NCBI GenBank assembly: GCA_025965315.1
Contig: JAOPXD010000084.1
Location: forward strand, 1 to 46,015
Source of the DNA: Marmoricola sp.
GTDB lineage: Bacteria > Actinomycetota > Actinomycetes > Propionibacteriales > Nocardioidaceae
Reading direction: 5' to 3'
Length of the DNA: 46,015 nucleotides
The notes under the pieces are model-generated. The model saw only the letters and a program-made list of their open reading frames with translations. It did not search any database and was not told the origin of the DNA. Position 1 is the stretch's first letter. Each line of letters opens with the position of its first letter. Both the position numbers and the translations under genes were made by a program. Of this stretch, positions 7,177 through 14,109 are shown piece by piece.

Positions 7177-7988
7177 CCCTCCACGAACTCCCGGACCTTG
7201 TTCAAGGTTCCCTCGAATGGCACGACCAGCGCCGAGGCATCGTCACCGCCTCCGTCGTCGGGAAACTCATCACCGTCCGCAAGCTCGGCGCCCTCGACTT
7301 CGACTGCCCCGCATGTGGTGCGCCGGCGAATGGTCCGTGCCGCAGCAAGCGGAACCCCGACGAGCCGATCAAGACACTCCACCCGGAACGCACCCCGTCT
7401 GCACAGGACAAGGTGACCGTGATCGAACCGGCCAGCAACGACGAGTCCCGTGGCCTGACTGCTGCACTCGCCGCCGAACGGATCACCAACTACACCGAGC
7501 CCACGTTCATGAACGACGACATGTTTCGTGGCGTCGAGGACGAACCCCGCGCGATCGACGTGTACAGCGCCAAGTACGCACCCGTCACCGCCACCGGGTT
7601 CATGGTCGAGGACAAGTGGGGCTTCCGAATCGGGTACTCACCGGACGGACTGGTCGGCAGCAACGGCCTGATCGAGGTCAAGTCCCGACGCCAGAAGAAG
7701 CAACTGCTCACCGTCATCTCCGACCAGGTGCCGACCGAGAACATGGCGCAGCTGCAAGCCGGACTGCTCGTCACCGGGCGCGAGTGGATCGACTACGTGT
7801 CCTACTCCGGCGGCATGCACCTGTACGTGAAGCGCGTCTATCCCGACGCGCGCTGGCAGAAGGCGATCGTCTCGGCGGTCGCAGCATTCGAGGCCAATGC
7901 CGGACAGATGGTCGCGCTCTACGCCGAAGCCACCGAAGGACTCGCGCCGACCGTGCGGGTTGTCGAGCAGGAAATGAGGATCGCGTGA
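7173..7988 (+). CDS. YqaJ-type (lambda exonuclease-like) recombination exonuclease with zinc-finger insert
   Basis: A 271-residue nuclease of the PD-(D/E)XK lambda-exonuclease/YqaJ group, expected to resect double-stranded DNA for phage recombination. The N-terminal signature is QGSLEWHDQRRGIVTAS (11-27). E122-E124 lie in RGVEDEPRAIDVY. The catalytic block is GYSPDGL followed by LIEVKSRR, with D158, E168 and K170, and MAQLQAGLL gives the family's Gln helix. Between the first helix and the core sits an insert with C45, C48, C56 and H70 (CPACGAPANGPCRSKR), a zinc finger matching the neighbouring 49-residue protein. No RecT/Erf-type annealing protein is recognisable next to it. Confidence 0.85.
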   Translation: MTLHELPDLVQGSLEWHDQRRGIVTASVVGKLITVRKLGALDFDCPACGAPANGPCRSKRNPDEPIKTLHPERTPSAQDKVTVIEPASNDESRGLTAALAAERITNYTEPTFMNDDMFRGVEDEPRAIDVYSAKYAPVTATGFMVEDKWGFRIGYSPDGLVGSNGLIEVKSRRQKKQLLTVISDQVPTENMAQLQAGLLVTGREWIDYVSYSGGMHLYVKRVYPDARWQKAIVSAVAAFEANAGQMVALYAEATEGLAPTVRVVEQEMRIA

Positions 7989-8287
7989 AGACCATCATCT
8001 ACGGCGCAAGCGACGACCTGATCGAGGTCGAGGGTGCGTTCCCCGAAGAGTTCAACCACTACAGCATTGAGCCTGCCGTACTCAGCATTGACGGCGGGGC
8101 GATCCTGCTGGCCATTGACTACGGGCGCGACGGGTGGACCATCACGGCGATGTCCGGGTCCGACCGCGTGACCATCATTCCCGCCCGCGGCGAGGACGAG
8201 CCGAACGACGAGCACGGATGCCCGGGCTACTCCCAGAAGGCAGTCATCGAAGGCTCGTTCGGCGTCGAGTACCAAGGAGCAATGTGA
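7985..8287 (+). CDS. Protein of unknown function
   Basis: A 100-residue acidic, strand-rich protein with no recognised family. It sits between the exonuclease and the putative OB-like protein and is coupled to them by a GTGA and a 1-base overlap, so a recombination-related role is possible but unsupported by motif. Confidence 0.5.
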   Translation: MKTIIYGASDDLIEVEGAFPEEFNHYSIEPAVLSIDGGAILLAIDYGRDGWTITAMSGSDRVTIIPARGEDEPNDEHGCPGYSQKAVIEGSFGVEYQGAM

Positions 8288-8784
8288 TGAACATCAGCGA
8301 GACCACCGCAGCAAAGTCGGACCAGCAGAACTTCGATGACTACGCCACCGGTTCGCGCACGGTGACCATCGACAAGGTGACCGCCGGAACCGCCGAGCAG
8401 CCCGTCGAGATCCACCTGGTCGAGTACCCCGGTCGCCCCTACAAGCCGTCCAAGTCGATGCGGCGAGTCATCATCGCAGCCTGGGGTCCCGAAACCTCCG
8501 AGTACATCGGTCGACGGATGACCCTGGTTGGTGACCCGACCGTGAAGTTCGGCGGCATGGTCGTCGGCGGCATCAAGGTCAGCCACCTCTCGCACATCGA
8601 CGCACGCCTGTCCGTGTCGCTGACCATCAAGAAGGGTGTCCGCGCACCGCACACCGTGGACGCGCTCAAGGAAGACCCGAACGCCGCACTGATCCTCAAG
8701 CTGCGAGCCAAGTGGGAAGCGGCTGACCCCAAGGATCGACCCGCCATCGAGGCTGAGGTTGCTGCGCTGGGTGGTTCCAAGTGA
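8287..8784 (+). CDS. Conserved phage protein, possible recombination partner
   Basis: A 165-residue protein. Its core (PYKPSKSMRRVIIAAWG, then GRRMTLVGDPTVKFGGMVVG and GIKVSHLSHID) is a conserved strand-rich pattern that I associate with a phage protein often encoded near YqaJ/RecE nucleases. The C-terminal third is helical. The beta-rich core could be an OB-like nucleic-acid-binding fold, and being next to the exonuclease suggests a single-strand binding or annealing role. That is inference; no catalytic motif is seen. Confidence 0.55.
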   Translation: MNISETTAAKSDQQNFDDYATGSRTVTIDKVTAGTAEQPVEIHLVEYPGRPYKPSKSMRRVIIAAWGPETSEYIGRRMTLVGDPTVKFGGMVVGGIKVSHLSHIDARLSVSLTIKKGVRAPHTVDALKEDPNAALILKLRAKWEAADPKDRPAIEAEVAALGGSK

Positions 8785-9137
8785 CCGCCCCCACCCCACC
8801 GGAAGCCGACGTGCAGGCGCTCGGTCACCAGTGCGACAGCGGAAACTTTGACCGGACGATCTGCCCGGAGCCGTGTGGCTCGATGCACTCCTATTGCGAC
8901 ACCTGCGGGAAGTTGCAGGACTACTGCCCGCACGAGTTCGCGTCCCCCGAGCCCACCGACCAGACGCGGGAGCAGATCGCCGAGGTGCTGGCCGAGCACC
9001 GCGACCGTCCGTGTGGCCATTTCGCCAAGGGCGTCAAGGAGTGGTGGTCCGAGTGCGAGGGCTGTGATTGGAAGGACCTAGCCACCGCGTGCGATGACTG
9101 CCCGATCCGCTTCAACGAATGGAGGGCGGGCCGATGA
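8781..9137 (+). CDS. Cys-rich protein of unknown function
   Basis: A 118-residue protein with about eleven Cys, including CPEPC, CDTCGKLQDYC, CGH, CEGC and CDDC, suggesting two zinc-binding sites separated by an acidic helix (TREQIAEVLAEH). GTG start in a GTGA overlap. Function unknown. Confidence 0.55.
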   Translation: MTAPTPPEADVQALGHQCDSGNFDRTICPEPCGSMHSYCDTCGKLQDYCPHEFASPEPTDQTREQIAEVLAEHRDRPCGHFAKGVKEWWSECEGCDWKDLATACDDCPIRFNEWRAGR

Positions 9138-9316
9138 GCAACCGACGCAAGTTGCCGAAGGGCCGGAAGCCTCGCTGCAAGCGGTGCGGTTCGACTGGGC
9201 TCCTGACGAAGGAAGGCTACGGCGACCGACCGTCGTTCCACGTCTGCGAACACTGTGGAGCAGGACAGCCCGTCGTCCACGAAGCCACCACCATCGCTCG
9301 GGCCGGTGGTCGCTGA
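9134..9316 (+). CDS. 60-residue zinc-ribbon protein
   Basis: Starts at the ATG of a TGATG-type overlap, with GGAGGGCGGG just upstream as ribosome site. A basic N-terminus (NRRKLPKGRKPR) precedes a CKRCG...CEHCG ribbon. The gene ends in the sequence GGTGGTCGCTGATGAGCAC, which is repeated at the next two junctions. Function unknown. Confidence 0.6.
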   Translation: MSNRRKLPKGRKPRCKRCGSTGLLTKEGYGDRPSFHVCEHCGAGQPVVHEATTIARAGGR

Positions 9317-9570
9317 TGAGCACAAGGACAACGGCCGGTCTGCCGTTGACCCCCGGAGTGAACGTGGACTCGATCGACTACGAGGCGGGTCTCCGCATGG
9401 CAGCCCACCTCGGGTACGACGACCCGCAGGCGCAGACGGTTGCGACCTACGCCCTACAGAGACACGCTCGCGGCGAGGAGGACGGGGCGTTCCAGACCTG
9501 GCTCTCCTACTACCCCCGTGACCTCACGTCCTGGTACGCGGTCCTTGCCTGCGCTGGCGGTGGTCGCTGA
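9316..9570 (+). CDS. Small protein of unknown function
   Basis: An 84-residue protein with no recognised domain. Both its start and end lie in the repeated junction GGTGGTCGCTGATGAGCAC, so like its neighbours it begins Met-Ser-Thr and ends Gly-Gly-Arg, with a 1-base stop/start overlap. Confidence 0.5.
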   Translation: MSTRTTAGLPLTPGVNVDSIDYEAGLRMAAHLGYDDPQAQTVATYALQRHARGEEDGAFQTWLSYYPRDLTSWYAVLACAGGGR

Positions 9571-9698
9571 TGAGCACGACGCCAATCCTCATCTGCCAGA
9601 CCCCGGACGGCTGCACCTGTGGAGCCCCCGCATCGACACCACGCGGGATGCACCACGACGACTGCTCGATTCGTGGCACTCAGGTAGGTGGTCGCTGA
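9570..9698 (+). CDS. 42-residue Cys/His mini-protein
   Basis: A short frame that exactly fills the space between two stop/start overlaps. It contains C9, C15, C17 and C32 with HHDD, so it may bind one metal ion. It begins Met-Ser-Thr and ends Gly-Gly-Arg like its upstream neighbour. The precise packing between coupled genes is the main support for it being real. Confidence 0.5.
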   Translation: MSTTPILICQTPDGCTCGAPASTPRGMHHDDCSIRGTQVGGR

Positions 9699-10072
9699 TG
9701 AGCACGACGCTGACCGAGGCCGAGTGGGAGAAAGTCCTCAACGCCTACAACTACGGGACCGTCAGCGGATCAATGCGTGCCGCCGTCGAAGCCCTCCTCG
9801 CTGCCCGTGAGGCTGCTGCTGACGACACCTGGAACGACCACGATGAATCGCATCACCAGGCGTTCCTGAGTGGGAAAGAGCAGGGCGCCCAGGCGGTACG
9901 GGACCAGGTCGAGAAGTGGGTTCTGCCCGATCTGATCCAAGTAGCCGCGAAGTTGGCCCGGTACGCGCAGGACGACTGCGAGTGCGACCACTTCACCAAC
10001 CACCAGGCCGTGGCGCTCGTGGCCGCGACCGACCGGCTCCGCGCTGCTCTCCGGTCGGGGGCAGGCTCATGA
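9698..10072 (+). CDS. Helical protein of unknown function
   Basis: A 124-residue protein starting Met-Ser-Thr at the third copy of the repeated junction. The first 45 residues form helices with an AAVEALLAAREAA segment and the central region is His/Asp/Glu-rich. A CECDHFTNH cluster lies near the C-terminus. It resembles many uncharacterised actinophage proteins; no function can be given. Confidence 0.55.
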   Translation: MSTTLTEAEWEKVLNAYNYGTVSGSMRAAVEALLAAREAAADDTWNDHDESHHQAFLSGKEQGAQAVRDQVEKWVLPDLIQVAAKLARYAQDDCECDHFTNHQAVALVAATDRLRAALRSGAGS

Positions 10073-10164
10073 CTAGGCCCACGCCCGGCTGGACCTACAC
10101 CGCCTGCGTGCTGCTCGGAGTTGCCGTGCTCGTCGGGCCTGCTGTCTGGCGGTGGGTTGGGTGA
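10069..10164 (+). CDS. 31-residue membrane mini-protein
   Basis: A short frame in ATGA overlap with the preceding gene and GTGA overlap with the methyltransferase. Nearly all of it is one membrane-spanning helix (TACVLLGVAVLVGPAVW). The tight coupling on both sides supports translation, if only as a coupling element for the methyltransferase. Confidence 0.5.
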   Translation: MTRPTPGWTYTACVLLGVAVLVGPAVWRWVG

Positions 10165-11783
10165 CATACACCATCACCGATCTCTTCTGCGGCGGCGGCG
10201 GATCATCGACCGGCGCCATCCAGATCCCCGGCGTCAAGATCAAGATCGCCGCCAACCACTGGGACCTCGCCGTCGACGTCCACAACCAGAACCACCCAGA
10301 CGCCGATCACGCCGCCGTCGACCTCCACGAGGAAGACCCCCGCTACTTCCCGAAGACCGACATCCTTTGGGCCTCCCCTGAATGCACGAAGTGGTCCCAG
10401 GCTTCCGGCGGCAAGTATTCCAAGGTCTCCACCGAGACGGACCTGCTCGACCTGCTCGACCCCGAGCTCGTTGACGAGGACCCCGAGACTGCGATCGTCC
10501 AGCGATCCCGGCTGCTGATGTTCGACGTGCTCCGGTTCGCCGAGCACCACCGCTACAAGGCAATGGTCATCGAGAACGTGGTGGACATCGCCCGGAACCC
10601 TGCGTACGCCGAAGCGTGGGCGCACTGGAAGAAGTGCCTCGCGAACCTGGGCTACGACTTCCGGGTCGTGTCACTCAACTCGATGCATGCCCAGGCCCAC
10701 GGCGACCCGGCACCGCAGTCCCGAGACCGCCTCTACGTCGTGTGCTGGCTCAAGGGCAACAGGGTTCCCGATGTCGACAAGGTCATGCGCCCGCTCGCCT
10801 GGTGCCCGAAGTGCGAGACCGTCGTCGAGTCGGCTCAGGCATGGAAGAACGGCCGCACGGTCGGGAAGTACAGGTCGCAGTACGTCTACCTCCACAACCA
10901 GTGCGGGACCGCCGTAGAGCCGGGCTACCTGCCCGCTGCCGCTGCCATCGACTGGAGTCACCGGGGCAAGCGGATCGGCGACCGAACAAAGCCGCTCGCC
11001 GACAAGACCCGTCGCCGGATCGCTGCCGGGATCGCGAAGTATTGGGCGCCTTTCCACATGGAGTCCGGCGGCAACCAGTACGACGCCGCCGACCCCAAGC
11101 ACAAGGCGTACGGCAACCCGAACGGCTACTACCGGGCCTGGTCGACGCACGACGTACTCCGCACCCTGCACACGATGGAATCCAAGGCGCTCGTCGTCCC
11201 GCTGGAAGGAAGGGCCGGCGACCGGATCAGTCAGGCGACCGACCCTCTCCGAACGCAGACGAGTCGCCACCAGGACGCGCTCGTCACGCCGTTCATCGCT
11301 GAACTCCGTGGGGGCGGATCGTGGGCTCGGTCAGTCTCTGATCCTGCGTCCACGTTCACTGCGTCTGGGAATCACCACGGGCTCGTGATGCCGTACTACG
11401 GGAACTCGCAGAGCGCGCAGGAGGCAAGCAAGCCGATCGGCACGCTGACGACCGTCGACAGGTATGCCCTGATCCAGCGGCACAACGGGAGTAAGGGCGA
11501 TGGTGCCGAGATGATGACCCCGGCGTCCGAGTACCTGCGAACGCTGACCACGGCGGGCCACCAGTCTGTACTGACCCCTGGCGACATCGCAGCCGCCGAG
11601 GCCCAGGTCGACGACTGCATGTTCCGCATGCTCGAGCCGCTGGAAGTAGCCGCGGGGATGGCATTCCCTGCCGACTACATCTGGAGCGGCACCCGACGCG
11701 AACGGGTCAAGCTCTGTGGAAACGCCGTGACGCCGCCGTCTGCTCGGGACCTGATCGCGGCAGTTGTGGAGTCGCTGGCATGA
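10161..11783 (+). CDS. DNA (cytosine-5) methyltransferase
   Basis: A 540-residue C5-cytosine methyltransferase. Motif I for S-adenosylmethionine is DLFCGGGGSSTGA (about 7-19). The catalytic Cys loop is SPECTKWSQ (motif IV, about 73-81), motif VI is VIENVVDI and motif VIII is QSRDRLYVV. A long target-recognition region of about 280 residues contains CPKCE and basic blocks, and motif X is GNAVTPPSA near the C-terminus. The GTG at 10161 overlaps the previous stop; a GTG nine bases upstream is also in frame. No cognate restriction enzyme is encoded nearby, so it is an orphan likely to shield phage DNA from host restriction. The recognition sequence cannot be read from motifs. Confidence 0.92.
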   Translation: MTYTITDLFCGGGGSSTGAIQIPGVKIKIAANHWDLAVDVHNQNHPDADHAAVDLHEEDPRYFPKTDILWASPECTKWSQASGGKYSKVSTETDLLDLLDPELVDEDPETAIVQRSRLLMFDVLRFAEHHRYKAMVIENVVDIARNPAYAEAWAHWKKCLANLGYDFRVVSLNSMHAQAHGDPAPQSRDRLYVVCWLKGNRVPDVDKVMRPLAWCPKCETVVESAQAWKNGRTVGKYRSQYVYLHNQCGTAVEPGYLPAAAAIDWSHRGKRIGDRTKPLADKTRRRIAAGIAKYWAPFHMESGGNQYDAADPKHKAYGNPNGYYRAWSTHDVLRTLHTMESKALVVPLEGRAGDRISQATDPLRTQTSRHQDALVTPFIAELRGGGSWARSVSDPASTFTASGNHHGLVMPYYGNSQSAQEASKPIGTLTTVDRYALIQRHNGSKGDGAEMMTPASEYLRTLTTAGHQSVLTPGDIAAAEAQVDDCMFRMLEPLEVAAGMAFPADYIWSGTRRERVKLCGNAVTPPSARDLIAAVVESLA

Positions 11784-12148
11784 CCACGATCCAGTTCGCC
11801 CCGCCCGCCAAGTTCATCAACGCGAACGACCGCAAGCACTGGCGCACCGAGGCCAAGACCACGAAGACCTGGCGCGAGGCAGCGGCGACCGAATGCAAGC
11901 GCGCCAACCTGCCCGCGTTCGACGTGCCAGTTCGCATCGTCATCGCCTACCGCTTTCCCGACAACCGGCGCCGCGAGACCTCAAATCTTCAGCCGACCAG
12001 CAAAGCGATTTGCGACGGGATTGTGGATTCCGGCGTCATCACAGACGACCGGGACGAACTCGTCACCGGCCCCGACAACCGCCGCGAGTACCCCAACGGA
12101 CCACACCGCGTGACCGTCACCATCACCCCCGACACCCAGGAGAACTAA
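11780..12148 (+). CDS. RusA-family Holliday junction resolvase-like protein
   Basis: A 122-residue protein with the RusA-type pattern: N-terminal PPAKFINAND with a basic helix, then RRETSNLQPTSKAICDGIVD, SGVITDDRDE and a final strand. The family resolves four-way junctions as a dimer using a cluster of acidic residues. Here the usual D-x-D-N is E-T-S-N while the D in DGIVD and the DD pair are kept, a form seen in actinophage members, so activity is likely but not certain. Coupled to the methyltransferase by ATGA. Confidence 0.8.
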   Translation: MTTIQFAPPAKFINANDRKHWRTEAKTTKTWREAAATECKRANLPAFDVPVRIVIAYRFPDNRRRETSNLQPTSKAICDGIVDSGVITDDRDELVTGPDNRREYPNGPHRVTVTITPDTQEN

Positions 12149-12150
12149 CC

Positions 12151-12588
12151 ATGTCCCTTCCCGAAGTCACCATCGCCGGCCGCGCGACCAACGACGCCGA
12201 ACTCCGCGCCACCCCGTCCGGTGTCGCCGTCGCGAACTTCCGTGTCGCCTGCAACGACTCCAAGCGCAACGACGACGGAACCTACACGGACCTCGAAGCC
12301 CTGTTCGTCAACGTCGCCATCTGGAAAGACGCCGCCGAAGCCGTCGCCGAACACGTCCGCAAGGGCACCAAGGTCGTCGTCACCGGGCGCCTATACCAGC
12401 GCGAATACGAGACCAACGGCGAGAAGCGAACCAGCCTCGAGCTGAAGTTCGCCACGTGCTCGCTGCCGATCGACAAGCCGCGAGGGCAGGCACCGGCTGC
12501 TCGTCCCGCTGCTGACCCGTGGGCTACCCCGGTGCCGTCCGGGGATGCCTGGGCCGCTGCACCCGCCAACTCGACTCCTCCTTTCTGA
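12151..12588 (+). CDS. ssb: Single-stranded DNA-binding protein
   Basis: A 145-residue SSB. The OB-fold spans 1-110: PEVTIAGRATNDAELRATPS, VANFRVACND, ALFVNVAIWKDAAE and KGTKVVVTGRLYQREYE. An Ala/Pro linker follows. The C-terminus ends in PPF but lacks the run of acidic residues that normally precedes the final Pro-Phe, so binding of host SSB partners may be altered. The start has a clear AGGAG ribosome site six bases after the RusA stop region. It would protect single strands in phage replication and recombination. Confidence 0.93.
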   Translation: MSLPEVTIAGRATNDAELRATPSGVAVANFRVACNDSKRNDDGTYTDLEALFVNVAIWKDAAEAVAEHVRKGTKVVVTGRLYQREYETNGEKRTSLELKFATCSLPIDKPRGQAPAARPAADPWATPVPSGDAWAAAPANSTPPF

Positions 12589-12589
12589 C

Positions 12590-13015
12590 ATGCCGACCAT
12601 CACCGACACCCCGACACCCTGCTACGGGCAACACGACCTGTTCGACTCACCTGACCTCCAAGACCACCTCGCCGCCAAAGCCATCTGCGACACCTGCCCG
12701 CTCATCGAATCGTGCGCCCTCGAACTCGCCGCCACCATCGCAGCCAGCCACAACGGTGGCCGACCCGAAGGCACGTGGGCAGGGCAGCACCTGGTCAGCG
12801 GACGCGTACGACGCAGCGACCGACGTGTGCCGAGTCGCGTGGCACAGGACGACGCGAAGTACACCGACGCCGAAGCCAAGTACGCGTACTCCGTGTATCG
12901 GACCGGGCGCACCGACGAGTGGGCGCGGGTCGGTTCACGGGTCTGGGCCGCGCGGCTGACCCGAGCCCAGCGAGCCGAGCGCGCCAACCTCAAGAACCAG
13001 GAGAAGGCAGCATGA
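12590..13015 (+). CDS. WhiB-like iron-sulfur transcriptional regulator
   Basis: A 141-residue WhiB-family protein. Four Cys expected to hold a [4Fe-4S] cluster are C11 and then C33, C36 and C42 in AICDTCPLIESC. The family's G-[VI]-W-G-G turn appears as GTWAGQ at about 61-66. A basic region and a long C-terminal helical extension follow. WhiB proteins bind the primary sigma factor in actinobacteria, and phage homologues such as WhiB of TM4 block host WhiB2 and cause superinfection exclusion. It lies between SSB and the RNA ligase in one coupled operon. Target genes are unknown. Confidence 0.88.
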   Translation: MPTITDTPTPCYGQHDLFDSPDLQDHLAAKAICDTCPLIESCALELAATIAASHNGGRPEGTWAGQHLVSGRVRRSDRRVPSRVAQDDAKYTDAEAKYAYSVYRTGRTDEWARVGSRVWAARLTRAQRAERANLKNQEKAA

Positions 13016-14109
13016 ACCTCTACGACCTCATCAACAAGGCAGACCTCGACCGCGGTATAGCCGAGAAGATGATTAACGTCCGCTTCGACGGCGACGGCCA
13101 GCGGATCTACAACTACTCCGACGCCGCCATGTACACCCCCGGCGCCTGGGACAACCCCGCCGTACGCCAGTGCCGTGGTCTCATCGTCAACGACGCAGAC
13201 CAGATCGTTGCCCGACCGTGGGCCAAGTTCTTCAACCACGGGCAGGCCGAGGCTGGCGTCCTGGGGCTCGACACGCCCGTCGAGGTCACGGACAAGCTCG
13301 ACGGCTCGCTCGGCATCATCCACCTCTCGCCTACCGGTGGCCTGCGGGTCGCCACCCGTGGCTCGTTCGAGTCCGACCAGGCGATCCACGCGACCGTCGT
13401 ACTGAACGCCCGCTACTCAGACATCAACAGCGACATGCTCGCCGTAATCACGCCGCTCGTCGAGATCGTGTACCCCGAGAACCGGATCGTCGTCGACTAC
13501 GGCAGCCGCGACGACCTGATCCTGCTCGGCGCCGTCAACATCGAGAACGGCCACTACTACGGACCCACCGAGGCCGTCGGACTGTTCGACTGGGCCGGAC
13601 CGGTCGCCGAAACCTTCACCTACGTCAGCCTGCGAGACGCACTCGCCGCCCCTCCGCGTCCCGGCATGGAAGGGTTCGCAGTTCGCTACCTCGACCAGTC
13701 GCGCATCGTGAAGATCAAGTACGACGACTACGTCCGCTTGCACCGGATCGTCACCGGCCTCTCAGAGCGTTCCATCTGGGAGTACATGAGCGAAGACAAG
13801 CCGCTCAACGACCTGCTCGGAGAACTCCCCGACGAGCTGCACGTCTGGACCCGCGAAGTCTGGCACCGGATCGCAGAACAAGTCCGCTCGATCCGCGTCT
13901 CCGCAGAAGAGGCACACGACCAGATCCTGTGCGACCTCGGTCAAGGCTTCTCCCGAAAGGCGTACGCCCACGAGGCCGTCAAGCGTGACTGGTTGCGCCC
14001 CTACCTGTTCCAGATCCTCGACGGACGAGACCCCCGACCCGCGATTCTCAAGACGCTGCGACCGGTCGGCCAGACACACGCCCGAGTGTTCAGCGAGGAC
14101 GTCGCATGA
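13012..14109 (+). CDS. T4 Rnl1-like RNA ligase
   Basis: A 365-residue ATP-dependent RNA ligase. The nucleotidyltransferase motifs are in order: motif I TDKLDGSLG with the adenylated Lys95, RGSF (motif Ia), VEIVYPENRIVVDYG (motif III area, about 148-163), EGFAVRY (motif IV) and KIKYDDY (motif V). The upstream ARPWAKFFNHGQ is characteristic of the T4 RnlA group. The C-terminal 100 residues are helical, as in Rnl1. It overlaps by ATGA the gene for a T4-like polynucleotide kinase/phosphatase, so the two form an RNA-repair pair that reseals RNAs such as tRNAs cut in the anticodon loop. Confidence 0.9.
   Translation: MNLYDLINKADLDRGIAEKMINVRFDGDGQRIYNYSDAAMYTPGAWDNPAVRQCRGLIVNDADQIVARPWAKFFNHGQAEAGVLGLDTPVEVTDKLDGSLGIIHLSPTGGLRVATRGSFESDQAIHATVVLNARYSDINSDMLAVITPLVEIVYPENRIVVDYGSRDDLILLGAVNIENGHYYGPTEAVGLFDWAGPVAETFTYVSLRDALAAPPRPGMEGFAVRYLDQSRIVKIKYDDYVRLHRIVTGLSERSIWEYMSEDKPLNDLLGELPDELHVWTREVWHRIAEQVRSIRVSAEEAHDQILCDLGQGFSRKAYAHEAVKRDWLRPYLFQILDGRDPRPAILKTLRPVGQTHARVFSEDVA

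Noticed and set aside
7217..8287. 356-codon plus-strand frame across two genes
   Set aside because: Arg-rich and without a domain; the exonuclease in another frame has intact catalytic motifs, and only the last 100 codons (7985 onward) are a real gene.
9305..9705. Possible CRISPR-like direct repeats
   Set aside because: The three 19-bp copies are spaced by whole genes of unequal length and lie exactly at stop/start junctions. No CRISPR array or cas gene occurs in the window.
12622..13389. 255-codon minus-strand frame
   Set aside because: Antisense to WhiB and RNA ligase, which have clear motifs.
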